Assembly (NCBI GenBank): GCA_020444165.1
Contig: JAHLLK010000018.1
Span: 19,014-83,013, forward strand
Direction of reading: 5' to 3'
DNA: 64,000 bases
Source of the DNA: Deltaproteobacteria bacterium
GTDB lineage: Bacteria; Desulfobacterota; Desulfarculia; Desulfarculales; Desulfarculaceae
Shown here piece after piece: positions 8,724 to 17,645 of the stretch. Each line of letters begins with the position of its first letter. Position 1 is the first letter of the stretch. Below the pieces are notes generated by a model, which ran no database searches, had not been told where the DNA came from, and worked only from the letters and a program-made list of their open reading frames with translations. The position numbers were made by a program, and so were the translations under genes.

Positions 8724-9878
8724 ATGAAACCGCTTGACTCTGCAAACCGGGCGCGGCACTCCGCCCCAGAGGCGGGCGGGCCCGACCCGGCCCGGAAAGG
8801 CTCAGTTTTGAAAACCGGCGGCAACAAACTGGCCAGCCTGGCCTTGGTGCTGGTGTCCCTGGTGGTGGGCCTGGCCCTGTTCGACCTCCTGGCCTACCCC
8901 TTTGACCTGGTGTTCAGCGCGGGCAACCCCTTCCGTCTGGATGATCAAAGCCCGGACTCCGGCCGGGCCGACCCGGTGTACTACTGGAAGAACCTCATGG
9001 TGCTGGACCCGGAGCTGGGCTACCGGCCCCGCATGGGCCCGGGGGAATACTATTCGGACCTGGGGATTCGCCAGGAGCCGGGCCTGGCCTCCACCCCGCC
9101 CGCGCCCGGCGGGGTGTTGCTGCTGGGGGACTCCATCGCGGCCATCGGCTTTCTGGGGCAGGCCCTCGCCAACCGCTGCGGGCCGTCCGGGGGCAAGATA
9201 TATCATGCCGGGGTGGTGGGCTACGCCACGGCCCAGGAAGCGGCCTACTACGCCCGCTTCTGCCGGCCCCTGCACCCCAAGCTGGTGATCCTGGAGTTCT
9301 GCCTCAACGACTTTGACGGCACCCCGGTGATCCTCTCCGGCCAAAACGGAGAGAGCAAGGTGGTGGGCATGTATTTGGGGCGGGAGCAGTTCCACCCCAC
9401 CCTGTTCCGCTACAGCACCCTGTACCGCCTGTATCTTTCGGCCAAGGCCTCCCTGAGCAACCGGGCCGGGCTCGCCGACGACGTGGCCCGGGCGCTCAGC
9501 CAGCTCCGCGAGATGGGCCAAGAGGACGGCTTCCGCCTGGTGGTGGTGGTCTACCCCCTGGTGATGCCCCCGGCCCAGTGGCCCGAGTCCTACCAAAAGC
9601 AGCACCGGGACATCCTGGCCATCCTGGATCGCCTGGGGCTGCCCTATTACGACGCGACCGGACTGTTGGAAGAAACCCTGCGGGCCCATCCCCTCACCTG
9701 GGCCCGCATGAACCCCGCGGACTTCTTCCACCCCTCCCGGGAGTTCGCGGGCCAGTTGGCCGCCCGGCTCCTGGCCGGGGACCTCTTGGCCCCCTGGAGC
9801 GCCAAATGCCGGCGGAGTCCGGCCGGGCCGGCTGGGCCCGCGGGCCCACCCCAACCCCGAAAAGGAAAAACCCCATGA
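8724..9878 (+). CDS. SGNH/GDSL-family hydrolase with N-terminal membrane anchor
   Basis: A 384-residue protein with one membrane segment (about 36-57) and an extracytoplasmic catalytic domain. Block I is LLLGDSIAAIG (nucleophile Ser about 134), followed by a Gly-containing block (GVVGYATAQE), the Asn block LNDF and the C-terminal DFFHPS segment supplying the Asp-His pair. SGNH enzymes of this layout often add or remove acyl groups on cell-surface polysaccharides; the substrate here cannot be read. Its stop overlaps the start of the following SDR gene (ATGA at 9875-9878), so the two are co-translated. The first ~30 residues are low-complexity and the true start may be slightly downstream. Confidence 0.75.
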   Translation: MKPLDSANRARHSAPEAGGPDPARKGSVLKTGGNKLASLALVLVSLVVGLALFDLLAYPFDLVFSAGNPFRLDDQSPDSGRADPVYYWKNLMVLDPELGYRPRMGPGEYYSDLGIRQEPGLASTPPAPGGVLLLGDSIAAIGFLGQALANRCGPSGGKIYHAGVVGYATAQEAAYYARFCRPLHPKLVILEFCLNDFDGTPVILSGQNGESKVVGMYLGREQFHPTLFRYSTLYRLYLSAKASLSNRAGLADDVARALSQLREMGQEDGFRLVVVVYPLVMPPAQWPESYQKQHRDILAILDRLGLPYYDATGLLEETLRAHPLTWARMNPADFFHPSREFAGQLAARLLAGDLLAPWSAKCRRSPAGPAGPAGPPQPRKGKTP

Positions 9879-10648
9879 GCGGAATCAGCTACGGCTTGCA
9901 GGACAAGGTGGCCCTGGTCACCGGCGGCACCCGGGGCATCGGCCTGGCCCTGGTGCGGGCCCTGTTGGGCGAAGGCGCCCGGGTGGCCACCTGCGCCCGC
10001 AAGGAGGCGGAACTGGCCGCCCTGACCCAGGCGATGGAGGCCGGCGACCGGCTCCTCACCGTACCGGCCCACGTGGCCAAGGAAGCGGACGTGGCGGCCC
10101 TGTTCGCCGCGGTGGAGGAGCGCTGGGGCCGCTTGGATCTCCTGGTGAACAACGTGGGCATGAACATCATGACCCCCGCGGTGGCCGAGGCCGACCTGGG
10201 GCTGTGGCGCAAGATCCTGGAGACCAACCTGGACGGCGCGTTCCTCTGCTGCCGGGGCGCGGCCGGGCTCATGAAGCGCTCCGGCGGCGGCGCCATGGTG
10301 TCCCTGTCCTCCGTGGCGGCCCACGCGGCCGCGGCGGCCATGGGCATCTACGGGGTGGCCAAGGCCGGGGTGGAGATGCTCACCCGGGTGCTGGCCGCCG
10401 AGCTGGCCCCGGCCGGCATCCGGGTCAACGCGGTGGCCCCGGCCATGGTCAAGACCGATTTCAGCCGGCCCTTCTGGTCGGACCAGGCCCTGCACGACCG
10501 CATCGCCGGCACCATCCCCCTGGGCCGCCTGGCCGAGCCCGAGGACGTGATGCACCCGGTGCTGTTCCTGCTTTCGGAGGGAGCCAGCTTCGTCACCGGC
10601 CAGACCCTGTTGGTGGACGGCGGCTCCCGGGTCTGCCAGATGCTGTAG
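9875..10648 (+). CDS. SDR-family oxidoreductase, 3-oxoacyl-ACP-reductase-like
   Basis: A 257-residue classical short-chain dehydrogenase: TGGTRGIG dinucleotide motif (about 16-23), NNVG, a catalytic Ser in LSSVA, and the YGVAK (Tyr-x3-Lys) pair. The C-terminal GQTLLVDGG is standard for FabG-like members. ATG 9875 was chosen because it overlaps the upstream stop in ATGA and gives a family-length protein. Pairing with an SGNH hydrolase suggests a role in modifying a lipid or surface acyl group, but that is inference. Confidence 0.85.
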   Translation: MSGISYGLQDKVALVTGGTRGIGLALVRALLGEGARVATCARKEAELAALTQAMEAGDRLLTVPAHVAKEADVAALFAAVEERWGRLDLLVNNVGMNIMTPAVAEADLGLWRKILETNLDGAFLCCRGAAGLMKRSGGGAMVSLSSVAAHAAAAAMGIYGVAKAGVEMLTRVLAAELAPAGIRVNAVAPAMVKTDFSRPFWSDQALHDRIAGTIPLGRLAEPEDVMHPVLFLLSEGASFVTGQTLLVDGGSRVCQML

Positions 10649-10678
10649 GCGCTCGGAGGAGCCCGCCGCTCCCCTGGC

Positions 10679-10713
10679 GGGCCCTCCTGCCCGCTTTCCG
10701 GGCAGGAGGGCCC
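10679..10713. terminator. Hairpin 30 bp after the SDR gene
   Basis: A perfect 15-bp GC-rich stem (10679-10693 with 10699-10713) with loop CTTTC follows the SDR stop at 10648. No T run follows, so it is terminator-like rather than a textbook intrinsic terminator. Confidence 0.5.
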
Positions 10714-10806
10714 GGCGCAGGAAGGTTCCGAGACAGTCCTGCCTCCCGGGGAGCCGAGGCGGGGGGGTTGGGGCAGGGCGCCGCGCGGCCCCGGCGAGGT
10801 CTCGGA

Positions 10807-10990
10807 TCACTGGCTGAGCACGAACTGGTGGGCCAAGCTGACGGGACAGTCCTCGACCACGATGCGGGTTGGCTGACGGCTGGCCATGGCCGCCAGGTTG
10901 CGGCTCTCACCCGGCCCGGACAGCTCGGCCCAGTCGGCTGGTTTGACCGTGGGGGGGGTGGGCGGCTGCCGCCATTCCCCTGGCCCACCG
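10807..10990 (-). pseudogene. Possible truncated or frameshifted coding remnant
   Basis: One minus-strand frame reads like protein for about 60 residues (ending RIVVEDCPVSLAHQFVLSQ, then TGA at 10807-10809). It has no start in frame, because an in-frame TGA lies just before 10995. The nearest ATG (10994) is in another frame and would join it only by a slip at a run of eight C near 10957. The MITE-like element beginning at 11014 may have cut off the 5' part. I do not recognise the family, and it may be spurious. Confidence 0.3.
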
Positions 10991-11013
10991 CCATGTCAGG
11001 CGTCGGTGATGGG

Positions 11014-11196
11014 CTGGCAGGATGTTAAAAAATTCCCTCCATGGCCTTTTTCAACCAAACTTGGCAAAAGCGCGACTCCACCCCAGCAAGCGAAGCTTGC
11101 TGGGGGCCCGGGTTTTGCCATGTTTCACAGATTGCTTGCTTTTTCAAAGCCGCGCAATTTGGCGCGCCTAACAGACTATTTTACAACATCCTGCTG
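11014..11196. mobile_element. MITE-like element, copy 1, carrying a mini-palindrome
   Basis: One of four related elements (others at 25031, 25760 and 45293). It begins GGCAGGATGTTAAAAAA and ends with the inverted form, and keeps the core blocks CATGGCCTTTTTCAACC and GCAATTTGGCGCGCC. Relative to the copy at 45293 it has an extra ~37-bp palindrome at about 11081-11117. Its ends have drifted most of the four. No transposase is encoded. Confidence 0.75.
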
Positions 11197-11486
11197 GGCC
11201 CATGGTTGCAGGTTGACTTGGAAAAGCGAGCCGGGTAGTTTCTAAGCCGATCAGGGCTTGATCTAGTCAGGCGTTATTTCGGCAGGAAAATACCAAAAAA
11301 AAGCGCCGGGCTTTTCTCGTGACCCCGGGGTTGGCTGCGACCCCAAACCTGGACCGCGTCAACGGATTCAATACAGGGATAAAGGCGGCGACAGCCGCGT
11401 TATCTCGACTAATTTCCTTCATTTCCATGCCTGCCCCAAAGCAAACCTTGATAGTCAGTGGTAACAACAAAGGAAAGGCAAAAGAG

Positions 11487-12443
11487 ATGAAAGTCAGAGT
11501 TTTTTTACCCTTGACGCTCGCCGTGGCCTGCCTGATGATCGCCGCTCCGGCCCTTGCCGGCGGCAAAGTATTATTCATCGACTCGTACCATGAGGGATAT
11601 GCCTGGAGCGATGGCATTGAACAGGGCATCAAAAAGGCCCTGGAGAGATCCGGCGCAGAACTCAAGGTGGTGCGCATGGACACCAAGCGCAATCCCGGTG
11701 AGGATTTCAAGAAGCAGGCGGCGGAGAAAGTCAAGGTGGCCATCGAGGAGTTCAAGCCCAATGTGGTCATCGCCGCCGATGACAATGCCTCCAAATATGT
11801 CATCGAGCCCTACTACAAGGACAAAGACCTGCCCATCGTGTTCTGTGGGGTTAACTGGGACGCCGGCGTATACGGCTTTCCCGCCAAGAACATCACCGGC
11901 ATGGTGGAGGTCACCCCGGTGGACGGCCTGCTGGCCGAGCTGAAGAAGATGGCCAAGGGCGCCAAGGTCGGCTTTTTGGCTCCCGACATCCTCACCGGCC
12001 ACAAGGAGGCCGAGAACGTCGAAAAGGTGTTTGGCCTGAAAATGACCTCCTACTTCGCCAAGGACGCGGCGGATTGGATGAAGGGCTTCGGCGAACTCCA
12101 GGGCAAGGTGGACATGGTCATCATCGACAGTGACGGCGGCCTGTGGCCGGAGACCCAAAAGGAACGCGAGGAGTTCGTTCTCAAGAACACCAAGGTGCCC
12201 ACGGGTTCCGCCTACGAGTTCATGGCGCCCTATGCCATCATCACTTTCGCCAAGGTCGCCCAGGAGCAGGGCTTCTGGGCCGGCAAGGCCGCCCTGGACA
12301 TCATCGGTGGCAAGAGTCCTTCCGAGATCGCGGTGGTCAAAAACAAAGAGGGCAAGCTCATCATCAACGCTAGAATCGCCAAAGCCTCCAAGCTCGAGGT
12401 TCCCTACGAAGTCATTTCCAGCGCCGACAAGGTGATGGAATAA
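11487..12443 (+). CDS. Orphan periplasmic ABC substrate-binding protein
   Basis: A 318-residue protein with a cleavable signal peptide (about 1-24, ending APALAG). The mature part has the two-lobe layout of the ABC_sub_bind/TrpX-like group: LFIDSYHEGYAWSDG, PNVVIAADDNASKYV, PIVFCGVNWD and KVGFLAPD. ATG 11487 was chosen because it starts the signal peptide and follows a purine-rich site. No permease or ATPase gene adjoins it, so it either serves a transporter elsewhere or delivers ligand to a sensor. Its DNA is less GC-rich and richer in Lys codons than most neighbours, hinting at high expression. Ligand unknown. Confidence 0.75.
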   Translation: MKVRVFLPLTLAVACLMIAAPALAGGKVLFIDSYHEGYAWSDGIEQGIKKALERSGAELKVVRMDTKRNPGEDFKKQAAEKVKVAIEEFKPNVVIAADDNASKYVIEPYYKDKDLPIVFCGVNWDAGVYGFPAKNITGMVEVTPVDGLLAELKKMAKGAKVGFLAPDILTGHKEAENVEKVFGLKMTSYFAKDAADWMKGFGELQGKVDMVIIDSDGGLWPETQKEREEFVLKNTKVPTGSAYEFMAPYAIITFAKVAQEQGFWAGKAALDIIGGKSPSEIAVVKNKEGKLIINARIAKASKLEVPYEVISSADKVME

Positions 12444-12465
12444 CCAACTGCTGAGAGTTTTTTCC

Positions 12466-12493
12466 GACGGAAGGCTCGCCAGGGCCTTCCGTC
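12466..12493. terminator. Hairpin after the orphan binding protein
   Basis: A 10-bp perfect stem (12466-12475 with 12484-12493) with an 8-nt loop begins 22 bp after the stop. A T6 run precedes the stem on the plus strand, so it would terminate better from the opposite direction. Confidence 0.45.
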
Positions 12494-12528
12494 GCCTTTC
12501 GAGCAAACCTTACAGGATAGCACCATTG

Positions 12529-12615
12529 GAGACCATTGCACGGCATTTACTGACTAACAATAATTATAACAACCGCTTATCTAATTTTTTGATAGTTTTT
12601 GGTTGCAATGGTCTC
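12529..12615. repeat. AT-rich inverted-repeat element
   Basis: Perfect 12-bp inverted repeats GAGACCATTGCA (12529-12540) and its complement (12604-12615) enclose about 63 bp of DNA far richer in A+T than the rest of the window. A third, imperfect inverted copy of the end (GTTGCAC-type, 12705-12722) suggests the whole 12525-12722 stretch may be a composite element. It contains no gene. Confidence 0.55.
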
Positions 12616-12626
12616 ATGCGGGCCAC

Positions 12627-12663
12627 GGGGTCCCCAGCAAGCTTTGCTTGCTGGGGTGTAGTC
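12627..12663. repeat. Mini-palindrome of the mobile 40-bp family
   Basis: GGGGTCCCC is followed by the stem GCAAGC/GCTTGC and then GGGGTGTAG. Arms 12632-12642 and 12646-12656 are perfect over 11 bp with loop TTT. It is nearly identical, in reverse orientation, to the palindrome inside the MITE-like element at 11014. Confidence 0.65.
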
Positions 12664-12925
12664 ACGCTTTTGCCAAGCCGATCGTTGCACAAGGCATGGA
12701 GCCTTGTGCAACAGTCTCCATTGGCCCGGGCCCAAACAAACCGGGACCGGCCGGCTGGACGGCGACCGCGGTCGGCTTGGGCGCCTTGGCCTAAACCAAC
12801 TCGCCCTAAGACCCATCAAGGCAGCGGACGAAAAGGCGGGCGAAGAGGTTGGCCCGGCAGGAAAACCAGTGGACATTTGGTGCCGAGCCCCGGCGGTGCC
12901 GGCGGATCAGCAGGAGAAGAATTTC

Positions 12926-14497
12926 ATGAGTGAAGCGGAGAAAAGCAAACTGGCGGAGTGGGCTGCTTTGCAGGCACGGACCCTGGATGAACAGCGGCCC
13001 GCGGCCACCCAAAAGCGTCATGCCGCTGGTTTTCGCACCGCCCGGGAAAACCTGGCCGCCTTGGTGGACCCCGGCTCCTTTGTGGAGTACGGCCAGTTGG
13101 CTGTGGCCGCGCAACGCCAGCGCTACGACTACGACAGCCTGCTGACCAACACCGCCGCCGACGGGGTGATCACCGGCCTGGGGAGCGTCAACGGTGATCT
13201 TTTCGGCCCAGAGCAAAGCCGGGCCGTGGTGATCGTGAACGACTACTCGGTGTTGGCCGGCACCCAGGGATTTTTCCACCACCACAAACTCGACCGCATC
13301 TTGCACCTGGCCGGGAAACTGAAGCTTCCGGTGATCATGTTCACCGAAGGCGGCGGCGGCCGGCCGGGGGACGTGGACGTGGCCACCAGCATCGCGGGCC
13401 TCAACACACCCTCCTTTTATCTTTGGGCCAAGTTGGGCGGCCTGGTCCCCCGCATCGCGGTGAACAACGGGTATTGCTTTGCCGGCAACGCGGCCCTGTT
13501 CGGCTGCGCGGACATCACCATCGCCACCCGGAGTTCGTGGATCGGTATGGCCGGGCCCGCCATGATCGAAGGGGGAAGCTTGGGTAAGTTCGCACCGACG
13601 GAAATCGGCCCGGTGGAGATGCACGCCAAAACGGGCGGGGTGGACCTGGTGGCCCAGGATGAGGCCGCGGCCGCGGCCTTGGCCAAAAAGCTCTTGAGCT
13701 ACTTCCAGGGCCCGCTGGCCGGGTGGTCCTGCCCCGACCAGCAAAAACTGCGCGACCTGATTCCCGCCAATCGCCGGCGGGCCTACGACCTGCGCAAGGT
13801 GATCGTGACCCTGGCCGACGAGGACTCCTTTGTGGAGCTGAGGAGTGCCTGGGGCCGGGGCCTGGTTACCGGCTTCCTACGGCTGGCAGGCAGGCCCCTG
13901 GGTCTCATGGCCAACAACTGCTGGCATCTGGGCGGGGCGGTGGACGCCGACGCCGCGGACAAGGCTTCGCGCTTTTTGCAGCTTTGCGACGCCCACGGCC
14001 TGCCGATCCTTTCCCTCATCGACACCCCGGGCTTCATGGTGGGGCCCGCCAGCGAAGAGCAGGCGGCGGTGCGCCGGATGTCCGGTCTTTTCGCCAGCTT
14101 TGCCAGCGTGAGCGTACCCATTGTCGCCATCCTGTTGCGCAAGGGTTACGGGCTGGGGGCCATGGCCATGGCCGGGGGGAGCTTCCTGGCCCCGGATTTC
14201 ATCGCCGCTTGGCCCACCGGGGAAATCGGCGCCATGGGCCTCGAGGGCGCGGTCACGTTGGGGTTCCGGAAAGAGCTGGCCGCGCTGGAGGATGAAGCGG
14301 AAAAGCAGGCCTTGTTCGACCGCTTGGTGGGCGTGATGTACCAAAAGGGAAAGGCCACCGAGGCGGCGGCTTTTTTGGAGCTGGACGCGGTCATCGACCC
14401 CGCCGACACCCGGGCGGCTATTCTGCAAACCCTCGACTCGGCCGGCCAAACCCCGCGCCGCGCGGCCGGCCGGCGCAAATTCATCGACACCTGGTAG
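12926..14497 (+). CDS. Acyl-CoA carboxylase carboxyltransferase subunit
   Basis: A 523-residue biotin-dependent carboxyltransferase with two crotonase-like halves. The N-terminal half includes the family's opening RTARENLAALVDPGSFVEYG and GYCFAGNAALFG; the C-terminal half includes LIDTPGFMVG, then GYGLGAMAM and GEIGAMGLEGAV. It would transfer CO2 from carboxybiotin to an acyl-CoA (acetyl-, propionyl- or another). ATG 12926 was chosen for the preceding CAGGAGAAGA site; the open frame extends upstream through repeat DNA. No biotin carboxylase or biotin-carrier gene lies in the window, so partners must be elsewhere. The N-terminus resembles the carboxyltransferase part of large fused carboxylases. 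Confidence 0.85.
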   Translation: MSEAEKSKLAEWAALQARTLDEQRPAATQKRHAAGFRTARENLAALVDPGSFVEYGQLAVAAQRQRYDYDSLLTNTAADGVITGLGSVNGDLFGPEQSRAVVIVNDYSVLAGTQGFFHHHKLDRILHLAGKLKLPVIMFTEGGGGRPGDVDVATSIAGLNTPSFYLWAKLGGLVPRIAVNNGYCFAGNAALFGCADITIATRSSWIGMAGPAMIEGGSLGKFAPTEIGPVEMHAKTGGVDLVAQDEAAAAALAKKLLSYFQGPLAGWSCPDQQKLRDLIPANRRRAYDLRKVIVTLADEDSFVELRSAWGRGLVTGFLRLAGRPLGLMANNCWHLGGAVDADAADKASRFLQLCDAHGLPILSLIDTPGFMVGPASEEQAAVRRMSGLFASFASVSVPIVAILLRKGYGLGAMAMAGGSFLAPDFIAAWPTGEIGAMGLEGAVTLGFRKELAALEDEAEKQALFDRLVGVMYQKGKATEAAAFLELDAVIDPADTRAAILQTLDSAGQTPRRAAGRRKFIDTW

Positions 14498-14570
14498 GCG
14501 GGCGCTCGCGAACGGCAGGACCGGGAAACCCCAAGGGTCCAGAAGGCCCCCTCCCGCGGCGCGGTGAGGC

Positions 14571-16367
14571 TCAGCTGTCGGAGCCCGGGCCTTTGAAGAG
14601 CAGCACCTGCTCCAATTGCAGTTCGTCCAGGGCCGGCCCCACATCGGTCAGGGTATTGATGTAGTCACGAAAACCCATGAAGGCCTGGTCGCCCAGGTTG
14701 ATGCCGTAATAGTCACCGTTCAGGTTCTCGGGCACCACGAAGGTGTGCTCGTCCAGTTGGCTGCGGGCGAACTTCCACACGTAGAACATGTCGGCCACCG
14801 CGGGGTCCAGGTCCGGCAGGTATTCGCGGGCGGTGCCCAGGTAGCTCTCATTGGTGATGCCGCCGAAGCCGTTGAAATAGTCCGCGCCGTAACAGCTCAC
14901 GTTGCTGTAGACCGACTTGGCGGTTTGGGAATGGTTGACCCCGAAGACGATGGCCACGTCGTCGGCCCCCAGGGTGAAGTCGTCCGTACGGGTGTAGAGG
15001 GTGTCCCGGCTCTCTCCCAGCACGTTGGTCCGGTCGGCGATGGCCTCGTTGCCCTCTTCCAACCACTGGTAGGTGTCCAGGAGCTGGGCGGTCTTGCCGG
15101 CGCCGTGCTTGGCCAGGATGGCCTGATAGAGCTTTTGTTGCACCGCCGGCAGGACCGGGTCGGCCGCCACCTCGCTCACCCCGGTCTCGCGGTCAATCAG
15201 CGGCTCCTGGCTCAGGGGGGCCAGGGGGAGGCTCTCCTTGGGGGTCACCCGCAGGAATTCCAGGGTGGGATTGTTGAGGTAGGCGTCCTTGGCCGCCGGG
15301 TCCTTGAACAGGGAAGCCCGGTGCAGATAGCTGAAGGTGTCGGCGGTGTCGCCCAGGCCGAAGTTGACCATGTCGGCCGGGATGATGTCCTGCTGGATGT
15401 TGGCCGCTGGGATGCCGCAGGCAATGGCCGCGTCACGCACCCGGTTGTACACCTCCTCGTTGCCGGTGGAGATCAGCACCATGAAGCGCTGGTACACGTC
15501 GTCGGTGCCGAGCGCGTCGGCCAAGAGGTAGTTGTTGAGCGTGTCGCCCAGGCTGGCGTAGAGCTTCTGGCGCGCGCCGGTATCCTCGTAAAAGCGGTCC
15601 ACCAGGTAGCTGCGATAGCTGTAGTACTCCACCTCGGGCGGGGTGTAGCCAATCAGGACAAAGGCCTCATCGCTGTCCATCTGGGTGACCAACGGGATGT
15701 TGAAATAGGAGTCGTTGCGGGGCGAAGGGGGAGCCTGGCCCACCAGGTAGGGGAAGCCGGCGTTGTTGCCGTTACAGTCTACGGTGTAGCCGCTGGCGAA
15801 TACGTCTATGGCGCTGGTCAGGTTGATGTCGCCCGAGCGCACCGTGAACTCCGCGGAGAGCTCTTGGGAGAGCTGGGCCGCCTGGGGCACCAGGTAGCCC
15901 GTGGAGTGCGGCGCCTGGTTGACCTGGACTGACAGCACCGCCTGCTCGCCGGAAACCAGGCTGAGGTCGCTGGAGATGGCGCTGCCCAAAAAGCCGGTGG
16001 GCACGAAGATGCGGCCGCCGCTCTCGGCCAGGGGCGCGAGCAGGTCGGTCTTCTGGCTCTTGATGAAGCCATACTGGCGGTTGCGGCCGGCAAAGCTGAT
16101 GTCATCGCCGTACTGGATCACCAAGCCCGCGTCGCCGGCCATGGCATAGCCGGCCGCGCCGTCGACCAGGCCCAGCAGCGCCTGGGCATCCACCAGGGTT
16201 TGCCCGTGCTGGTTCAGGTAGGCCACCTCGCCCTGGTAGCGGCCGTCCACCTCCACCCGGGCCGTGCACCAGGCCAGGTCGGCGGCCATGACCGCGCCGG
16301 GCCCGCCGAGCAGGCAGCTCCAAACCATAAGCGGCAGCAACAGCCTGGGCCAAATCGGCTGGGACAT
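14571..16367 (-). CDS. Secreted protein with copper-amine-oxidase-like stalk domain, function unknown
   Basis: A 598-residue protein. The start chosen gives a signal peptide (about 1-28) and follows AGGAGA at good spacing; the frame is open 26 codons further. After the signal comes a beta-rich segment (about 33-150, including VEVDGRYQG, TLVDAQALLG and GRIFVPTGFLG) like the copper amine oxidase N-terminal stalk domain (PF07833), which is found on exported proteins without oxidase activity. The remaining ~430 residues match no family I know; they hold conserved-looking stretches such as VLISTGNEEVYNRVRDAA and VAIVFGVNHSQTAKS and are acidic. No membrane anchor or sorting signal is seen. It stands alone. 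Confidence 0.6.
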   Translation of the reverse strand: MSQPIWPRLLLPLMVWSCLLGGPGAVMAADLAWCTARVEVDGRYQGEVAYLNQHGQTLVDAQALLGLVDGAAGYAMAGDAGLVIQYGDDISFAGRNRQYGFIKSQKTDLLAPLAESGGRIFVPTGFLGSAISSDLSLVSGEQAVLSVQVNQAPHSTGYLVPQAAQLSQELSAEFTVRSGDINLTSAIDVFASGYTVDCNGNNAGFPYLVGQAPPSPRNDSYFNIPLVTQMDSDEAFVLIGYTPPEVEYYSYRSYLVDRFYEDTGARQKLYASLGDTLNNYLLADALGTDDVYQRFMVLISTGNEEVYNRVRDAAIACGIPAANIQQDIIPADMVNFGLGDTADTFSYLHRASLFKDPAAKDAYLNNPTLEFLRVTPKESLPLAPLSQEPLIDRETGVSEVAADPVLPAVQQKLYQAILAKHGAGKTAQLLDTYQWLEEGNEAIADRTNVLGESRDTLYTRTDDFTLGADDVAIVFGVNHSQTAKSVYSNVSCYGADYFNGFGGITNESYLGTAREYLPDLDPAVADMFYVWKFARSQLDEHTFVVPENLNGDYYGINLGDQAFMGFRDYINTLTDVGPALDELQLEQVLLFKGPGSDS

Positions 16368-16611
16368 GACTCTTTTCTCCTGGTCAGCATGGCGTACGGA
16401 TCGGTGGAAGGGAATTGTCTGGGGCAGGCAAACCACTATCCCCACCGGGCCATCCTATGTCCCGGCCTTCCCGCGATGCAACTGATATCGCCGGGCCCGC
16501 GGGCTAAAATGGGGTCAAGGGCCGCGACAGCGGCCCAATCCGGGGTCATAATGGCGTGCATTGCTGGATTTGCCAGACCTGGACAGGGATGTCCGCCAGA
16601 GGAGAGGCGTC

Positions 16612-17079
16612 ATGGAATTTTTCAAGCTCGTGGACGTGGCCACCAGCCAGGAAGAGATTCAAGAGACCCTTGCGCTGAATCGTATGCCCGAGGTGTGCGG
16701 CTTAATTTGTAAAGTTCAGGAAAAAGGAGAGGACCGCGGGGACATGTCCTGCCTGTGGGGTTATTACCCCGTGCACCGGCAGAACATCAACGGCGGGGTC
16801 CGTTTCACCCTGCCCACCTGCCCCAACGCCATGGCCTTCACCATCACCACCGGCTATCCGCCGGCCCCGGGACAGGTGGTGATCCACTTGACCATGAGCC
16901 GCACCGAGCACGACCCGGATTTTGTGGAAACCGTAGAGGAATTTCTGGATGCCTGGGGAGAGGGGCTGCGGCGGGCCTTATCCGGGGAGCCGGCTGCCCG
17001 GCCGGGGGGGGAGCCCGCGGCCAAGGCCGAGCCCCAGCAGGTCCTCGGCATCTTGGAGGCCCCCAGCCCCAGGAAATGA
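16612..17079 (+). CDS. Small conserved-looking protein of unknown function
   Basis: A 155-residue cytosolic protein, no signal or membrane segment. ATG 16612 follows AGAGGAGAGG. Residues 1-120 look folded (GYYPVHRQNINGGVRFTLP, then TCPNAMAFTITTGYPP, then an acidic helix FVETVEEFLDAWGEGLRRAL), and the last ~35 are a Pro/Ala-rich tail. Three Cys occur in the first half. I do not recognise the family. No operon partner. Confidence 0.6.
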   Translation: MEFFKLVDVATSQEEIQETLALNRMPEVCGLICKVQEKGEDRGDMSCLWGYYPVHRQNINGGVRFTLPTCPNAMAFTITTGYPPAPGQVVIHLTMSRTEHDPDFVETVEEFLDAWGEGLRRALSGEPAARPGGEPAAKAEPQQVLGILEAPSPRK

Positions 17080-17267
17080 GTCCGGGCCGGCGCCTGCCGG
17101 CCCCGGCGCGGCGCCATCCTCTTTCCTCCCACCCAACATGAAAGAGGATTTTTTTACTGGCCGCAAACCGGACCTCGCCATTTAGCCCGGATCTTTCATG
17201 GGGGTCGGGCGGCCACCTCGACAACAGATTTATTTGGAATGTTTTTTAAGCTGATGATCTTTTTTTC

Positions 17268-17415
17268 AGGTGACGTTTTGTCACCTGCACCGGCACAGCC
17301 AGATGACGGCCGGCAAGGCGACGGTCAAGCGACAACCGAGAGGCGTAGCCAAAGCTACGTCGAGTTTGGAGCGAAGTCCGCCACGCAGCCGGCGGGCATC
17401 TGGCGCAGCCGGACG
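17268..17415 (-). repeat. Dispersed intergenic repeat A, copy 2
   Basis: This is the inverted copy of 1341-1490, including TTGGAGCGAAGTCCGC and GACGGTCAAGCGACAACC. Its outer end has a hairpin built on CAGGTGAC/GTCACCTG (17268-17288), where copy 1 has a different hairpin that also starts with CAGGTGA. It lies in a ~560-bp gap between the small unknown gene and cfa. The rest of the gap shows a short inverted repeat, CATGAAAGA/TCTTTCATG, near 17138-17199. Confidence 0.75.
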
Positions 17416-17645
17416 CCCGGTCTGCATGAAATATCCAGGTCAGCGCCTACACCCAATTTCTGGCGCTTGCTCCCGGCCCCCGTCATGCCAGAGAATAGAA
17501 TTACGCCAAGCCGCGCCATGACGCGGCGGCGGGTTGGTGTTTCCGCTAAAGGGGCCCCATCCCGCCCGCGGCAACCGTGATGGAGGCATCCCAGACGATC
17601 CCGGCCGGGGCCGGGGCGGGCGGCGAGGGCCCGGGAGGTGCGCCC

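Noticed and set aside
14616..15932. Long open frames opposite known genes (also at 36850, 53214, 57302 and 59134)
   Set aside because: They are antisense shadows with low-complexity Gly/His/Val/Leu content caused by GC-rich codon use; the opposite strands encode clear families.
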